Shown: positions 24,948 to 36,569 of the stretch, one piece after another | Position numbering within the stretch: the stretch's first letter is position 1 | Layout: every line of letters starts with the position of its first letter | From: Ciborinia camelliae | Lineage: Eukaryota; Ascomycota; Leotiomycetes; Helotiales; Sclerotiniaceae | Length of the DNA stretch: 64,000 nt | Assembly (NCBI GenBank): GCA_025890175.1 | Contig: JANPYM010000014.1 | Coordinates: 939,052-1,003,051 of the forward strand | Direction of reading: 5' to 3' | Notes under the pieces: model-generated | Databases searched by the model: none | Told to the model about the DNA's origin: nothing | Seen by the model: the letters and a program-made list of their open reading frames with translations, nothing else | Translations under genes and position numbers: made by a program

Positions 24948-25875
24948 TCAATAGCTCTTCTTAGGCAAATACTTAATCCCCCTCCTGGGACAGGTACCTC
25001 TTCCACCCTTTCCAGCCGGGGCCGTTGCCACAAACTCTCCCAACTGCAAACTTCCTTTAACATTAAAGCTATACCATGCCTGATTCAACCTCCCATACGA
25101 ACAACCCAACACAACCTCACTCCCAGTAACCGCAGTCAATGCCGCTTGAATCTGACTCTCGGTATAAGTAGCCGTATAACTTGGCACAATCCCCGCCTTC
25201 TCAAGCGCTTTATAAGTATCCAATTGTTGAAATAATCCCACGGCCCTCGCGAAGAAATCTATAACTTCATCGCCGGCTTCGTATCCATCTCCATAGCAAG
25301 ATGGAGCGAGGGTATTTACGCATGTTCCGTGTTTGTTCATCTCATGTTCCCAAAAGGTTTCGGCAGAACCTCGGTTGGGAAGCCAGTATTTATTCATATA
25401 TGCAAGGAGATCGGTTTGGGAGGCAGCGGTGAGGATGGATGTTATGTTGTAGTATCGAGGGGTTTCATGACAATAGGTTGGATAGGAGCCATCGCAGAGA
25501 TCCGGCCTATTGTATCTGGTAAGCTTTAAATTATACGAGTGTTATTAACAGATGAACAAACCAAAGACCATGGAGAGTCCAGCTATCAACAGGGCCTATC
25601 GCAGGACTGTAATCCCAAAATTGCGTCTGGAGAAGCTGGCCACCGGGATAGATGAAGCAGCAAGTATCTGGAGCGGTGGTACTGTTGTGGCAAGAGAGGG
25701 GAGAGTTTGAAGGACAAGATGGAGCATTGCCGAAGGGTATATAGGGTCTAGGAGTTGTGCCAAAAGACGAAGATGATGATGGATTGCTGATTATTGGTAC
25801 TTGGGATAAGAGACCGCCCGCAAACGTGACGAATTTACGAATAGATGAGATGGATGAGGTTGTGTCGGCTATCAT
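24948..25875 (-). CDS. ribonuclease T2 family RNase
   Basis: Two exons: 25875-25562 and 25506-24948, total 290 aa, with the Trp codon of the first active-site block split by a 55-nt intron. Conserved active-site segment I is SWTLHGLW (His about 102). Segment II is FWEHEMNKHGTC, supplying His159, Glu160, Lys163 and His164 by analogy to RNase Rh. Paired cysteines fit the disulfides of the family. These enzymes cut single-stranded RNA and are normally secreted or vacuolar. The N-terminus (MIADTTSSISSIRKF followed by VTFAGGLLSQV) is only a weak signal peptide, so the true start could lie in an unseen upstream exon. Both catalytic segments are intact. Confidence 0.92.
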
Positions 25876-26425
25876 GATGAGGCCGGTTGTATTGTTGATT
25901 GATAAGAAGATTAATGGATATATCCGATGCGTTGTAATAAGTTGAAGGATGACGGATGACGGGTAAGAATGCAGTGGAATACAATCTATGAAAGTAAATA
26001 CCTTTGGGGGGATATATACAATAGGAATGAATCAAAGAAAGTACTAGCTAGGTACCTACCTAGGTAGTTATGCTGCGGTTCCTTTGAGCTTTCCTGGAGC
26101 TCAGATAAACACCTGGATAAGCTACGTAAAGGTGCTAAACTGAGGTGCTGATAAGCTTTTAGGGGTGGCATGTGATAAGATTAGACGTTGATGAGCCCCT
26201 GTAAGTAGCGCATGTGCCCCTGAATGTCTCACATTCACTGAGTTGTCGGGTACTCGGCAAAATATGAACTCAATACTGTATACCGGCACTGTACTTAATA
26301 TAGTTACACTTGTACCAGTCATTCAGATTATTATTCTTTTATATCAATTTTATACTTTACGAAACCTCAATTCAATAGTTAAAAAGGCTTATGATTTCAT
26401 CTAGTTGTACATTCCCTATCTAGAT
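25876..26425. other. intergenic
   Basis: Holds the RNase T2 upstream region and the tyrosinase 3' region. A palindromic CTAGGTACCTACCTAG string lies near 26047-26065. No gene. Confidence 0.6.
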
Positions 26426-27970
26426 TCACACATAGATATAGCACATTTCCCCATTCAAGCCACCAAGTGTACTCATCAAATCTTTCAACGGCACAGGACC
26501 CGCATTATATCCAATATCCTGTAGATCTTCCAACGTGGTGTTTCTGCTAGGAGGAACATTGCCCAAAGTAATTGTTCCTGAGATGGCATTCTGTCTGTTG
26601 GCGAAATCCTGCATTTGCCATATCCACCAAACCCTATCTATCATACTGTGATGAAGGTAGAAAGCTGGGTCGCCCGAGGATGTAAAAAAGTCCTGCACGC
26701 ATTGATCAGTGCTGTTGGTCCTAGAGAGGGTATTTTGCGGAAGAGACGCAGTCACTTACACCGCCAGGATCGCCACCAATTGTAAAATGCCCTCCAGTGT
26801 GAACACCCCATTCCCCTATGCTGAATAGCCCTTGCATGACAGTCTGAAACCAATATATATCTGCGTTTGAAGGATTGGTTATGAGGTCGTAAGTGTAGTT
26901 CGTTTGCGTAACAGCAGCGCTATGAACGTTCACATCGCGGCGTAGGCATCGTGGATTGTACCCAAACCCGTCGGCTCGTGGGTTCACTGGCGTGCCTGAG
27001 ATTGTCCCGAAGACTGGGCCAAGGTGAACAGTCATACTACAAAGCAATTCAGCAGATTGCTAACACGACATCCCCGAAGTATTATACTTTTTGAACGGGC
27101 CAGTGGTTACACATCCGCCACCAACACCAGGTGGAATAATATCGAATGGGGCTGGCGCACCGTTAACTGGCACACCAGTATGGTTGTAGTACAAACCATT
27201 GCCACTCATGCTAGTCGGGCTTCCATCAAACAGCGGGGAGTGTATTGGATCATCAGCATATCTGCCCCAATTCCAATACTGAATATGGTTAGTGGTGGGG
27301 TAATGGGGAAGATTGAAACATAGGACGCATGAAGGTTAAGAACTTCCGATCTGTAAGAAAACTAAGAGCCAACAGTTAGGCAAAGGAGAATGGGTAACTT
27401 CAAGACTCACAGGTTGATATCCTTTATATCCGCATTCTTCACGAAGTGCTTTTTCATACGTATGAACGTAGTATCTATGCCAGCCCAAAAAATTTCCCTA
27501 CACCATTAGTTCGTATCAAAACAACACCTTCGGCTACAGTCTTTACCTACTGTTAAATGGATGGTAAAACTTTGATTCATATGTGAGGCAACGAAATCAT
27601 CATAGCGACTGCGAGCGCCTGGGACAGCTTCGGGAGGCGTGATAGGTTGTTTGGACTGCAGGCAAAGAACAGCATTCGTATACGCAATTCTATCCGCTCC
27701 TGAGAGGTCGCTCCTGCAAAAGGTTAGATGCTCGACCCCAGAGGTACTATTTTCACCTTACCATTCGCGGCGCTTTATCGCATTTTTAATGGTGCAAGGG
27801 TTATTTGGGTCATGTGCAGCTTGATATGCCGCAAGTTTCGCAAGACCTTTTGCTGATAGCTCATCTACTGCATCAGGAGGGTATAACGGGTACGAAGCTT
27901 CAATGATAACACAATACGATTGAAAAACGAGAAGGCTTGAGAAGACGCCAAGGAAGAAAAAATTCATCAT
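26426..27970 (-). CDS. tyrosinase (short, secreted type-3 copper oxidase)
   Basis: Six exons: 27970-27762, 27713-27551, 27497-27411, 27278-27088, 27036-26760 and 26692-26426, joining in phase to 397 aa. The first about 20 residues form a signal peptide (MMNFFFLGVFSSLLVFQ). CuA histidines are at about 114 (SHMNQ), 122 (TIHLT) and 131 (GWHRYY). CuB histidines are at about 296 and 300 (HTGGH) and 324 (FYLHHSMIDRV). GGDPGG-DFF crosses the last intron as expected. The enzyme would hydroxylate or oxidise phenols to quinones, in melanin formation or secondary metabolism. Phase dictates the 51-nt intron after GPFK; a 30-nt alternative is too short. It looks intact. Confidence 0.92.
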
Positions 27971-29272
27971 GATAAAGAGTACAGCTAGAGGAACTACTTT
28001 ACTTACAAAAGTAAGATTACAAAAATAAGTGCCGCTGAGCACAGGTAATGCTTTATATCTTCCCCTTTTCAGTCTGACACCCCCGGAACAACAATGGACA
28101 GTAGCTTCGAAGCTCTCCGGTGAGTAGCCGATCTTTTCGGCCCTCAGAATCAAGAAGCGGAGGTATCAGACGGGTAGCCTTTCAAGTTGTATAATTCTGC
28201 CAGTTTAGAAGCACCTCACTTCACCACTCCTGGCACATCAAACCAAGAAATTGAATGATTGCTTGGGTTGAGTAACCGTATCTATGCAGATAAAACATCT
28301 GAAATGTGATAAGTAATATCGAATGACACCGCTTGAGGCGCTATAAGCCTAAAAACTTCAGTATTTTCCCTTAATATCCCCTGAGTTCATTGGCGAAAGC
28401 CAGACACTTGCATTGCTTACTCTATACAACTATTTCTGTAATAAAAATTCAACACACACGTGTCACCAATGATCTTCTGCAAGTGACAATCTTGATAGTA
28501 TTCAATATCCTTGCTTCATCATTTGATTGTAAGTAGGATACGAGAGCAGTTCTTGTAGAACTGAACCTCTCGGGGCAACTGACATTCTTGGCAACGTATG
28601 TCTTCTTGGCGAATTTGTACCACCTTAGGCGTATACTGATTTGACCAAATAAGATACTACAGAATTGACATATCTCAGCATTCCGAGATCCAAACACATC
28701 GCACAAGCGCCATGCATCTAAGTCATTAACCGGCAGTCTTCCCATATATAAGCACAGTCAGACTTTAGTCGAGAAGTTTGATAGTGGGGTGAGATATAGA
28801 GATTCTGAGTGATATCCCCGCATTATTAGCATCAACTCTCCTCTCCGGAGGACTAGCTTGATGGTAAATTCTTGGGTGAATATGAGAGCTGTCAGACGGA
28901 TAGTAATCTACAGAAACTCCAATGGATGAACGGAGTTTGCACGAGGAGATTGCAATGTGAATTAGCGGTGTGATATATAGGAAGGCTTCTGTACAACAGA
29001 TAAACTTCTGTCAAACATAAAAATGATGGGACGAAGAACCTGTATTTCAAGTTGCATAAGCCATAGGTTGAGGTCTGCATTAGTAAGCAATAGCAATGTA
29101 TCCGCTCCACGTGATACGCTAACATCCCATACACACCAATCATATCGAAGGCGGTGGGGAATTATTTGATATCGTATCATGCGGCATCTCTCGAGCACCT
29201 TTACCATGACAATTTGTTATAAGGCGGTATTTGACAGCCCGAGATCCGAGCAATTGGCTTACTGTTCTCATT
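27971..29272. other. intergenic between divergent tyrosinase and rhomboid genes
   Basis: Carries both promoters. A 98-codon minus-strand frame (28449-28745) has balanced composition but no domain I recognise, so I do not call it. Confidence 0.55.
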
Positions 29273-30366
29273 ATGAGTTTTCTCGTGAGGTTGAGCCTCC
29301 ATATCCAGAAAGCATCATTACGGCCAGCTCCTCAAACTTTAGTACGCTGAGCCTCTCTCTTCCATACATCTAGTCAAGCTAACGTGCAACCAATCTCTAG
29401 TTTCGAAAACTTTCGTTGAGCCGCACGAACACCCGTTATTCCCATCCATCTTTCTCTAGTTTGGATAATCAGAACCCGCTTGTTTGTAAACCACGTCTGT
29501 TGAAAATTATCCCATCAAGTGGCGTCCGTCCTTTCTTCTCATCTACCCCGCTGGCACGTGGTTCCCGATCTCGCAATTCCCAACCAGACAAGCCAAACTG
29601 GAAACAGCGGGAACAGCATTCTGGAAACAATCCTCGGCATATACAACCGCAACATACTCAAGATGACTACCGATATATTGCTGCCACTACGCCCCCCAGA
29701 TATCAAAGACGACCCCGGTCTAGCTACCCACTCGCGGTTCTCATCGCTGTAGGGTGTACATACATGACCTTCAGCTACAACCGTTCCCCATACGCTGAAG
29801 TTCCTCTCCCCGGCTTCGTTCCCAATTTAACGCCAAGCTACCTCGATAAAAATTTCATCCTTTCTCAGAAGAATATCGACGAAGGACGAATCCACACTCT
29901 CATCACCAACAGCTTCATGCATACAAACTACCCCCATCTTTTCATGAATATGCTTGGCCTCCTCCTCTTGGCCCCTGTAGTAAACCCTTTCACCTTTGTG
30001 GCGGTCTGGACTGGCGCCGGCGTTACATGTTCCCTTGCCTCTCTGTACACATGGAAGCATGGTCTTCCTTTTAAACACACCAACACCTTCTTGAGTCCTT
30101 TAAACCAGGCTTGCGGTGCGTCCGGTAGTATATGCGGTCTATTTGCCATGACTGTGGTAAAGTATCCGAGTTTGCGATGGCAGTTCGCATTCATACCGAT
30201 AGGCATCCCAGGATGGCTATTGTTGGGAGGCGAGACGATTTATAGTATGCTGGCGCTCAGGAACGGGTGGCAGCCGGGACTTGGCCATGCAGGACACCTT
30301 GGAGGCACGGCTTTTGGGGTCTTGGCCGGGATTTCTGCTACCAGATTTGGCTTGAGAAGATTTTGA
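29273..30366 (+). CDS. rhomboid-family intramembrane serine protease, probably mitochondrial
   Basis: Two exons: 29273-29341 and 29401-30366, giving 344 aa. The large exon has no ATG before the first membrane segment. The upstream 23-codon exon starting MSFLVRLSLHIQKAS supplies a start in phase, with an intron GTACGC...CTCTAG of 59 nt. The basic, Ser-rich first 120 residues look like a mitochondrial presequence. Several membrane helices follow. The catalytic serine lies in GASGSICG (about residue 264) and the histidine in HAGHLGGTAFG (about 322, HxxGxxxG). This is the Ser-His dyad of rhomboids. A role in mitochondrial protein processing is inference from the presequence and family. The start exon is less certain than the catalytic part. 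Confidence 0.87.
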
Positions 30367-31253
30367 TATAGTCTTCTGCTTTACGATACACAGATATGTT
30401 ATGATTTCATTTCTCCATAAAAAAAAAGTTCTGGGCCTTTGATTGTTTAATCGTTGTTCATACATGTAGAAATTATGGATACAAAGCTAGAATCCCTATA
30501 TTCGTGCTACTTTTCATTCGATATCCTCGTGTATTAAACCACAACACCAGATTGAGAGAAGAACATTGACCTGTAAATCCGAGGAAACACAACAATCATT
30601 ATCTTGCAATCAACGAGTGGCCCAGATCCTTCTCACCGTTGTTGCCCTAGCATGAGAGACGTGATAAATTTTTTGAAATAACGTTATCTTCTCCTGCCTT
30701 ATATTGCATATCGAAACTAAATGTTGAGATAGACTTCGCCAATCATCTTCACAGCGAGACTATTTGAAACTTAAGTTGCGATGACGAATAGTACTCGGTA
30801 AATCAGTTACGCTACAGCATTGTCTATCTTGCCGTAAAAAAAGTCAATAAGGATTCAGTTTTCGTAATAAGCTGTTGATCCCATTCACGCGAGGAAGGCA
30901 CGGAAGGCGATACCACGGTGCAGCAGTGTTTTATCTTTCCAGCCTACTCGCATCAAATATTTCACGCTTGTGATTGATTTCGCAGCATTTGCACAGCTTG
31001 CTTACCTTCATCACATCACCTTCATTGTTGAACCGCGACTTGTATATGATACCATTATAGTTCAAATTCGATTCAAACTCACTTTTATTTTCCAATTTCA
31101 AGTCCAACATCCTATGACTGTTGTTTAATTGCAGTTTATACATTAGCCGTCTATTTCAACCTCCACTATACAATTTAACTCCATTATCCAATCCGAGCTC
31201 CTATCTGCCGCCCTAATATAATATTCAACTAAACTTCAAACATTCTGAGGTTC
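30367..31253. other. intergenic between convergent genes
   Basis: No coding frame, RNA gene or repeat recognised between the rhomboid 3' end and the transporter 3' end. Confidence 0.6.
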
Positions 31254-33212
31254 TCATTTCTCTTCCACAGTACCACCAATTACTCTTCCCTTGACTTTAT
31301 CTTCTCCTGCATCCAACTTGGCATTCTTGACCACCAAAGACAAAAGCACAATCGGTGCACTGACACAGAGTGCCACAATCAGCAATTTATGCATAGTCTC
31401 CTGATACGCCCTATTAATAGCAATCCTCTCAGGAGTTCCCATAGGATACGCGAGAGCATTAGTAATGCTATTGTAAACAGCCTGGCTATCAATCGTAGTA
31501 GAATATGCAGCCAATTTCTTAGGAATATCCTGGCCCCAAATAACACCAGCAATGGCACTTCCAACAGCACCTCCCATTTCTACACATGTCAAGTAAACGG
31601 CCGTGGCAACAGCGACGTTTTGATGGCTGGGGACGGAAGCTTGGACGGCGAGTTGAGCTGGGACGTTGAGCATTCCTCCGCCGATACCGACGGCTATTTG
31701 TGTACCGATGATCTGAGCGATAGATGAGTTTTCCTGGCGGTAGTGATACATGAGGCTGATTCCCATAAGATAGATAACCGCACCAGCAGTAATGTATAGC
31801 TTGTAAGACTTGGTGTATTTGATGATGAAAGATATGCCGAGAGACGAGATGGTTGCAGTGAAGGAAAACACCTGTGTTACATAACCGGCAGCGGGAATCG
31901 AGAGACCTTGAACGACGAGGAGATAGGAGTAGAAGTATGGTTGGACCGAGAGGAAGAATGCCACTAAGAAGGTTAACACGAGAGTGAGATGTAAGCCGGG
32001 TCGGGACTTACTGAAGTAGAAGAATCCAATGCCACATCCTGCGCAGAATGTGCGAGATTTTAGTAGTCCAAGTGGAATGAGTGGATACGGTGCAAGCTTT
32101 TTGATGGATTCCCAAACAGGGAATGTCAAAAGACAGACAACTCCGAGGACTATCATTGCGATGATTTCTGGACTGGACCATCCATTTGCGGATTTGGATG
32201 CAATGGTAAGCGGAATTAAGATAAGTGCAAAAGCAGCACTCAACAAAATCATGCCACCGATATCCAGATTATTCCATAGAGCTTTTACGATTGAAACCGG
32301 GCCTAATCCTCTCAAAGGCGATGGCGCAGTGAGGCCAGCTCTCTTCGCCTTTCTATTGTTGAAGAATAGAGACAATGCCAATGGTAGAAACACGGCTGGT
32401 AAGATAATACACCAAAGACCATAACCCCATCGCCAAGTTGTGGTTTTCAGGATCTTTTCTCCGATAGGTGCGCCAATCCATACATTGATCAAGAATGGAA
32501 CCTGCGGAAGGGTGGAGAACAAGGCACGATTGGCAAGGTCAGTGGTATCAGCGATGAAAATTTGCTGGAGGATTTGGAGGCCGGTGGAACCAGATGCATA
32601 GAATATTTGGGCTGCAGCAAAGGTTTGGACGTTGGTTGAAGTGGCCATGGTAATACCGCCGAGAACTGCGAGGAAGATCGAAATGGAGAAGGCTTCGAGT
32701 CGACCAAATACATCGGCAGTTTTTGCCATGGGGGTTTTGATGACAGCTGTCATGAGTTAATACACATATAAAAGTTTTAAATACGGGAACTGCATACCAT
32801 TGACAACATTCTGAACTACCAATACTGTTGAAATCAAAGAGTGGTTGTTAAATGAGCTTGTAGCAAAAACACTAAGTGAAGCGACCACCTGTCCTTCGAG
32901 CGAAGTAGTGAAGGCGATGAGGAATATACTGAGATTCGTATTAGCATATCATCATCTAATGTTATCTCAATAAATGTACCCAATATATGCAATTACCAAG
33001 GACCATGTTGTCCAGGTCATTGAGACGGCCTCGATATTTTGCACTCCGGCTTGAGTAACATTTTCGGCATCATTATTGGCAGTTTCCACGTCTTCTTCAT
33101 TGGAATCTGGGGAATTGGCTCCAACTCGAGCTTTTGATTGGGCTACAGGATTCTGTGTCTTGGGCAAGTTTGTGGAGGACTCTTCGGAGTCGGCGGAGGT
33201 GGTGTTCTGCAT
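31254..33212 (-). CDS. MFS transporter, siderophore-iron (SIT/ARN) type
   Basis: Four exons on the minus strand: 33212-32980, 32928-32798, 32746-32012 and 31963-31254, total 602 aa. A hydrophilic N-terminal tail of about 65 residues precedes 12-14 membrane segments. Features typical of fungal siderophore transporters are the first helix SLVIAYIGIFLIAF, the TPMAKTADVFGRLEAF loop after helix 2, QIFIADTTDLANRA in helix 4-5, and MYHYRQENSSIAQII. It would take up ferric siderophores across the plasma or vesicle membrane by proton symport; the siderophore is not predictable. The donor GTAAGT at 32011 and acceptor TTCTTAG restore YFMAFFLSVQPYF. The start was chosen as the first ATG after an upstream TTG-only extension. 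Confidence 0.9.
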
Positions 33213-34051
33213 TTTGAACGTTGTTTGGGATCGTTTGCGGTTCTTCCTGGTTACAATTGTGACCCGAAGCAAGGAAAAAGATGACGAAAAGAAAAATTGA
33301 GAAAAATTTTATTTGTGCAAAAAGGTAGCGAAAGAAAAACTAGACATAGTAGAGGATGGTAGATGTGAACTAAGCTTAATATTGGCTACAAAAGTATTTG
33401 GACTTGACTCCAATAAGGTATCTATGATACTATGATCTCCTTTTGCCTTCCAAGTTGGCCAATGAAATTCTGGAGTGCGCCATGACTTATTAGGTAGTGG
33501 CAGCGCCATCGCAAAGCTAGTCTGGCTAGTCTGGCACTTGCAACTAGATAGAGCCTCAAGTGCTTCTCCACTTCCAAGTCTATATCATCTATACCGAGGA
33601 TAGATGAAAATCATTGGTAATCCTTTTAAGAAAAGTAATGAGAGGGGCATGGTAAAATCGGTTAGATGGATACGTTAATGATTCAATGTAATGTTTATCA
33701 TTTGACTAGAGAAAATAAAATCTCCCGGTAGTCTTGATGTGTGTGCCTACTCGAGTAGAGCTTACCGAAAGTGTACCAGTAGGTGGTACTGTAATAAAAG
33801 TTGCCCCTCGACTGCATCGGGTTCAAACTCTCCAAATCCACCATATTTTATTTCATTTCATTTCAACTGGAAGAATGTCCAGTATAAAATAACATGACAA
33901 CAAAATGGCATCGGACCTAGATATCTAGTTGTATTGAATTTGCTGATCGGAAGAAGAAGATTTTAGTTGCAAGGACAGATTACGTTGAAGTGCCTTGAAT
34001 CTTGGTACTAGAGGCCCTCGAATCCTTGGCATGGCATTTCAAAGTAGATCA
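33213..34051. other. intergenic between two minus-strand genes
   Basis: Promoter and leader of the MFS gene lie at the left. Near 33731-33795 a YTACTCGAGTAG palindrome and a CCAGTAGGTGGTACTG string occur. No gene. Confidence 0.55.
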
Positions 34052-35294
34052 TCAGGGCGTCTTAACTCCTTCTGTCGGTCTAAAATTGAATTGATCGTTT
34101 AATCTTCCAAAGTCCGAATCATCAGAAAGAAGATCAGCTCTAACTTCCACAGGCTGTCCTCCATGTTTCATAAAAAAATTCCCTCTACTAAGAGGTAGTT
34201 TGGAACGAAGTGTATGGTTAGGGTACCATTGTGCCTATAATGACTCGTTCGTCAATTACCATCACACTAATTCTATACCAGTGACCAGTCTTATTCGGCC
34301 AAAAAGAAGAAAAGATTGAAATCATCAAGTCTATAATAATAGTCAATGGGGATAGAACAAACCTGATATCCTAAAGCAATCATAATTCGGTAATCTTCCC
34401 CTTCATTGGGCATGCCGGCATGCCATGTCCTCAAATCTCTCAACATTACATCTCCTTTCTCACAAACAGGTTGAATTGGTGGCCTCACTCTTCGTCGTTC
34501 ATCTACAACATTATTCTTAACATTGCAGGTAGGCTCATCGACCACAAGTTTGGCATTCGCGAGCTTGGATTCCATGGTAGCTGGAATTTGGTCGGCTCCC
34601 GAAGTGTGAGCATGCGACCCCAGCCAAAATTCAGTAGAACCAGTAGAGACATTGAATGGACATAAGGGTATATTCGCTATAACGTAGAATGGGCATTGGG
34701 GGTGATTGAAAGTTATATCTTTGTGAACTGGTTGCCGTAGACCATGAGTTTTAGGTAAAGCATTATTGCCCGTCACAAAATTCCAGATTGGTTTGTAACC
34801 AAGATAACTGAGGATTGTGAGTCTCTGTAAATATGATCTGAACAGTGAAGTGAAGTGGGCATACGCATTCATGATCTGTATAACGAATGAATTGAAGAAC
34901 AAATCATTATAAAGATATTCTTCATGTAACAGTGGCGGGGCTTGGAGTATGTTGGCTAGAAAATTTTGTCAGAATTTCCAATTTTCAATACCGGTACGTA
35001 CATTTGCACCAGGGGGGTCATCGGAGATATCAATGTACAATTAACGCCCTGGTTGAATGGTTTCGCTTTGTTCTTCACTAATTCATCTGCTTCCTTGCTC
35101 ATATAAGAGTTGATTCGGTCAACATGATTGACATCGACAATGGATTTTAGAACAACAAATCCATCTTGATGCAATGCTTCGAGGGCAGCTTGTAGGTTGA
35201 GAGTGTCGTAAAGCGTTTTTTTCAGTTCATCGGGCGTAGCTTTAATAATGCGTGGGGCATCTATAACTTCCCCATTCGAAGCACGGGTGGCCAT
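34052..35294 (-). CDS. phytanoyl-CoA dioxygenase (PhyH) family Fe(II)/2OG-type oxygenase
   Basis: Four exons: 35294-35039, 34955-34865, 34807-34363 and 34234-34052, total 324 aa. The N-terminal part (QDGFVVLKSIVD) is the usual PhyH entry. The iron-binding HxD is HKD in PVHKDITFNHPQC, the distal His lies in LRTWHAGMPN, and the Arg of DYRIMIALGYQ fits 2-oxoglutarate binding. The last short exon (GCACAATGG onward, AQWYPNHTLRSKLPL) completes the C-terminus typical of fungal members. Fungal PhyH-like enzymes often act in secondary metabolism, but the substrate here is unknown. Intron 1 (donor GTACAT at 35038, about 83 nt) is the least certain junction; it joins NQGV-N to SNILQ as seen in relatives. 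Confidence 0.85.
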
Positions 35295-36569
35295 CTTGGT
35301 AGGTACGTAGATACTGGTAATAGATATGTGCCGATCCTTCTTAAGACGGTGTAGGTTCAATAATACAGTAATATAGTAGTAGTCCGTTATCTACGTTGTA
35401 TTGTGTCGACTCTCGACCCTTAAGGGATCTGTTTCCCCTCAGTTGGTGGCTGAAATCCTAGGGCCGGGTAAGGTTAATCTTATATATGAATATGATATGA
35501 TAATAGTTATCAAGTTCTTAACGCGACAATCCTACCTGCACTCAAGAGTTACAACGCGTTCGTGCAGGTGTCATTCGATACAGTCAATAGGTAAGATTCG
35601 GTCATGTCCGTCCGTCCGACCTTACGGTCTTATCAAACTGATAACAGCAGGTCAAGTAAACCAGCCAAGTGAATCAGCTATCCCGGATCCTGGAGACAGA
35701 TCATCGAGGCCAAGATATCCCATTATCGCATTATCCCAAATCTAATCCCATTCAGGCAGTTGATCATGCCGCTTATTTCGAATCATACCTCATACGGCCG
35801 ATAATCCGGCATCATCTAACTGATTCCAGATGGTTGACCGAAGGGTTTTGGCCCTATAGCCTATTATAGGATGATGAGTCTTGACCGTTGATAAGTTAGC
35901 CTTGATAACGAGTCATGACGAACAGCGGTTCATATTACTCTACATGTATTATCATTCACTGGACCGATATCAAACAATCAGTTACCGAGCGGAGAGCACC
36001 AGTGGTGACCAGTGACCAGGGACCAGGGACCAGTGACCAGTCCCAGTGCTCAATGCCCACTGCCCAGTCCCAGTTGCCCACCATCGCCCACCGCCGCCCA
36101 CCAGTGAGCAAGTTCCAACCCCCAGGTCCCAGGCCGAGCTTGAACCCTTCAACTACCAACCTACGCGACCCGACCATAGATAGTGGAGTTCCAGCTTCCA
36201 TGATCCTCATCAATGTTCGGTACACCGTTCCCACGGTTCCGTACACAGGGTAAAGGTACTTACTACGAAGGTCACTAAGGTCGTACAAAAAAATGTTACT
36301 AAAATGATTGGTAGCGCCCACCCAAAAGTGGATTTCTTCTTTTCTTCTCCCTCCCATCAAAACCTTGAAAGCTCTTCTTGTCCTTCTCTTGCTCCCTCTT
36401 CTCCTTTTGTCTTTTTGCAAAAGAGCACAACAACTTGAGCATGATATCTTCTCTCGACATTTGTTTGATGTGAAAGATTTTCTACTATTTGATTTGCGTT
36501 GTTGTCACTTATTGATATCCGTACCCATTCAAAAAGAGTACCGAATCAATAATTGGAAAATTATCCGAG
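35295..36569. other. divergent promoter region with GACCAGTG-type repeats
   Basis: Lies between the PhyH gene (-) and the NCS1 gene (+). A tandem run of GACCAGTGACCAGG-like units and CCCAGT/CGCCCA variants spans about 36002-36130. A pyrimidine-rich stretch at 36340-36420 is probably in the NCS1 leader. Encoded frames here are low-complexity and not called. Confidence 0.6.

Noticed and set aside
26721..27035. Extension of tyrosinase exon 5 past GGDPGG
   Set aside because: The canonical donor GTAAGT and the DFF continuation in the next exon show that the extra residues are intron.
27036..27088. 30-nt intron GTGTTA...TTTGTAG in the short tyrosinase
   Set aside because: Too short for a fungal spliceosomal intron. 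The 51-nt alternative starting GTATAA keeps frame and gives the usual GPFKN motif.
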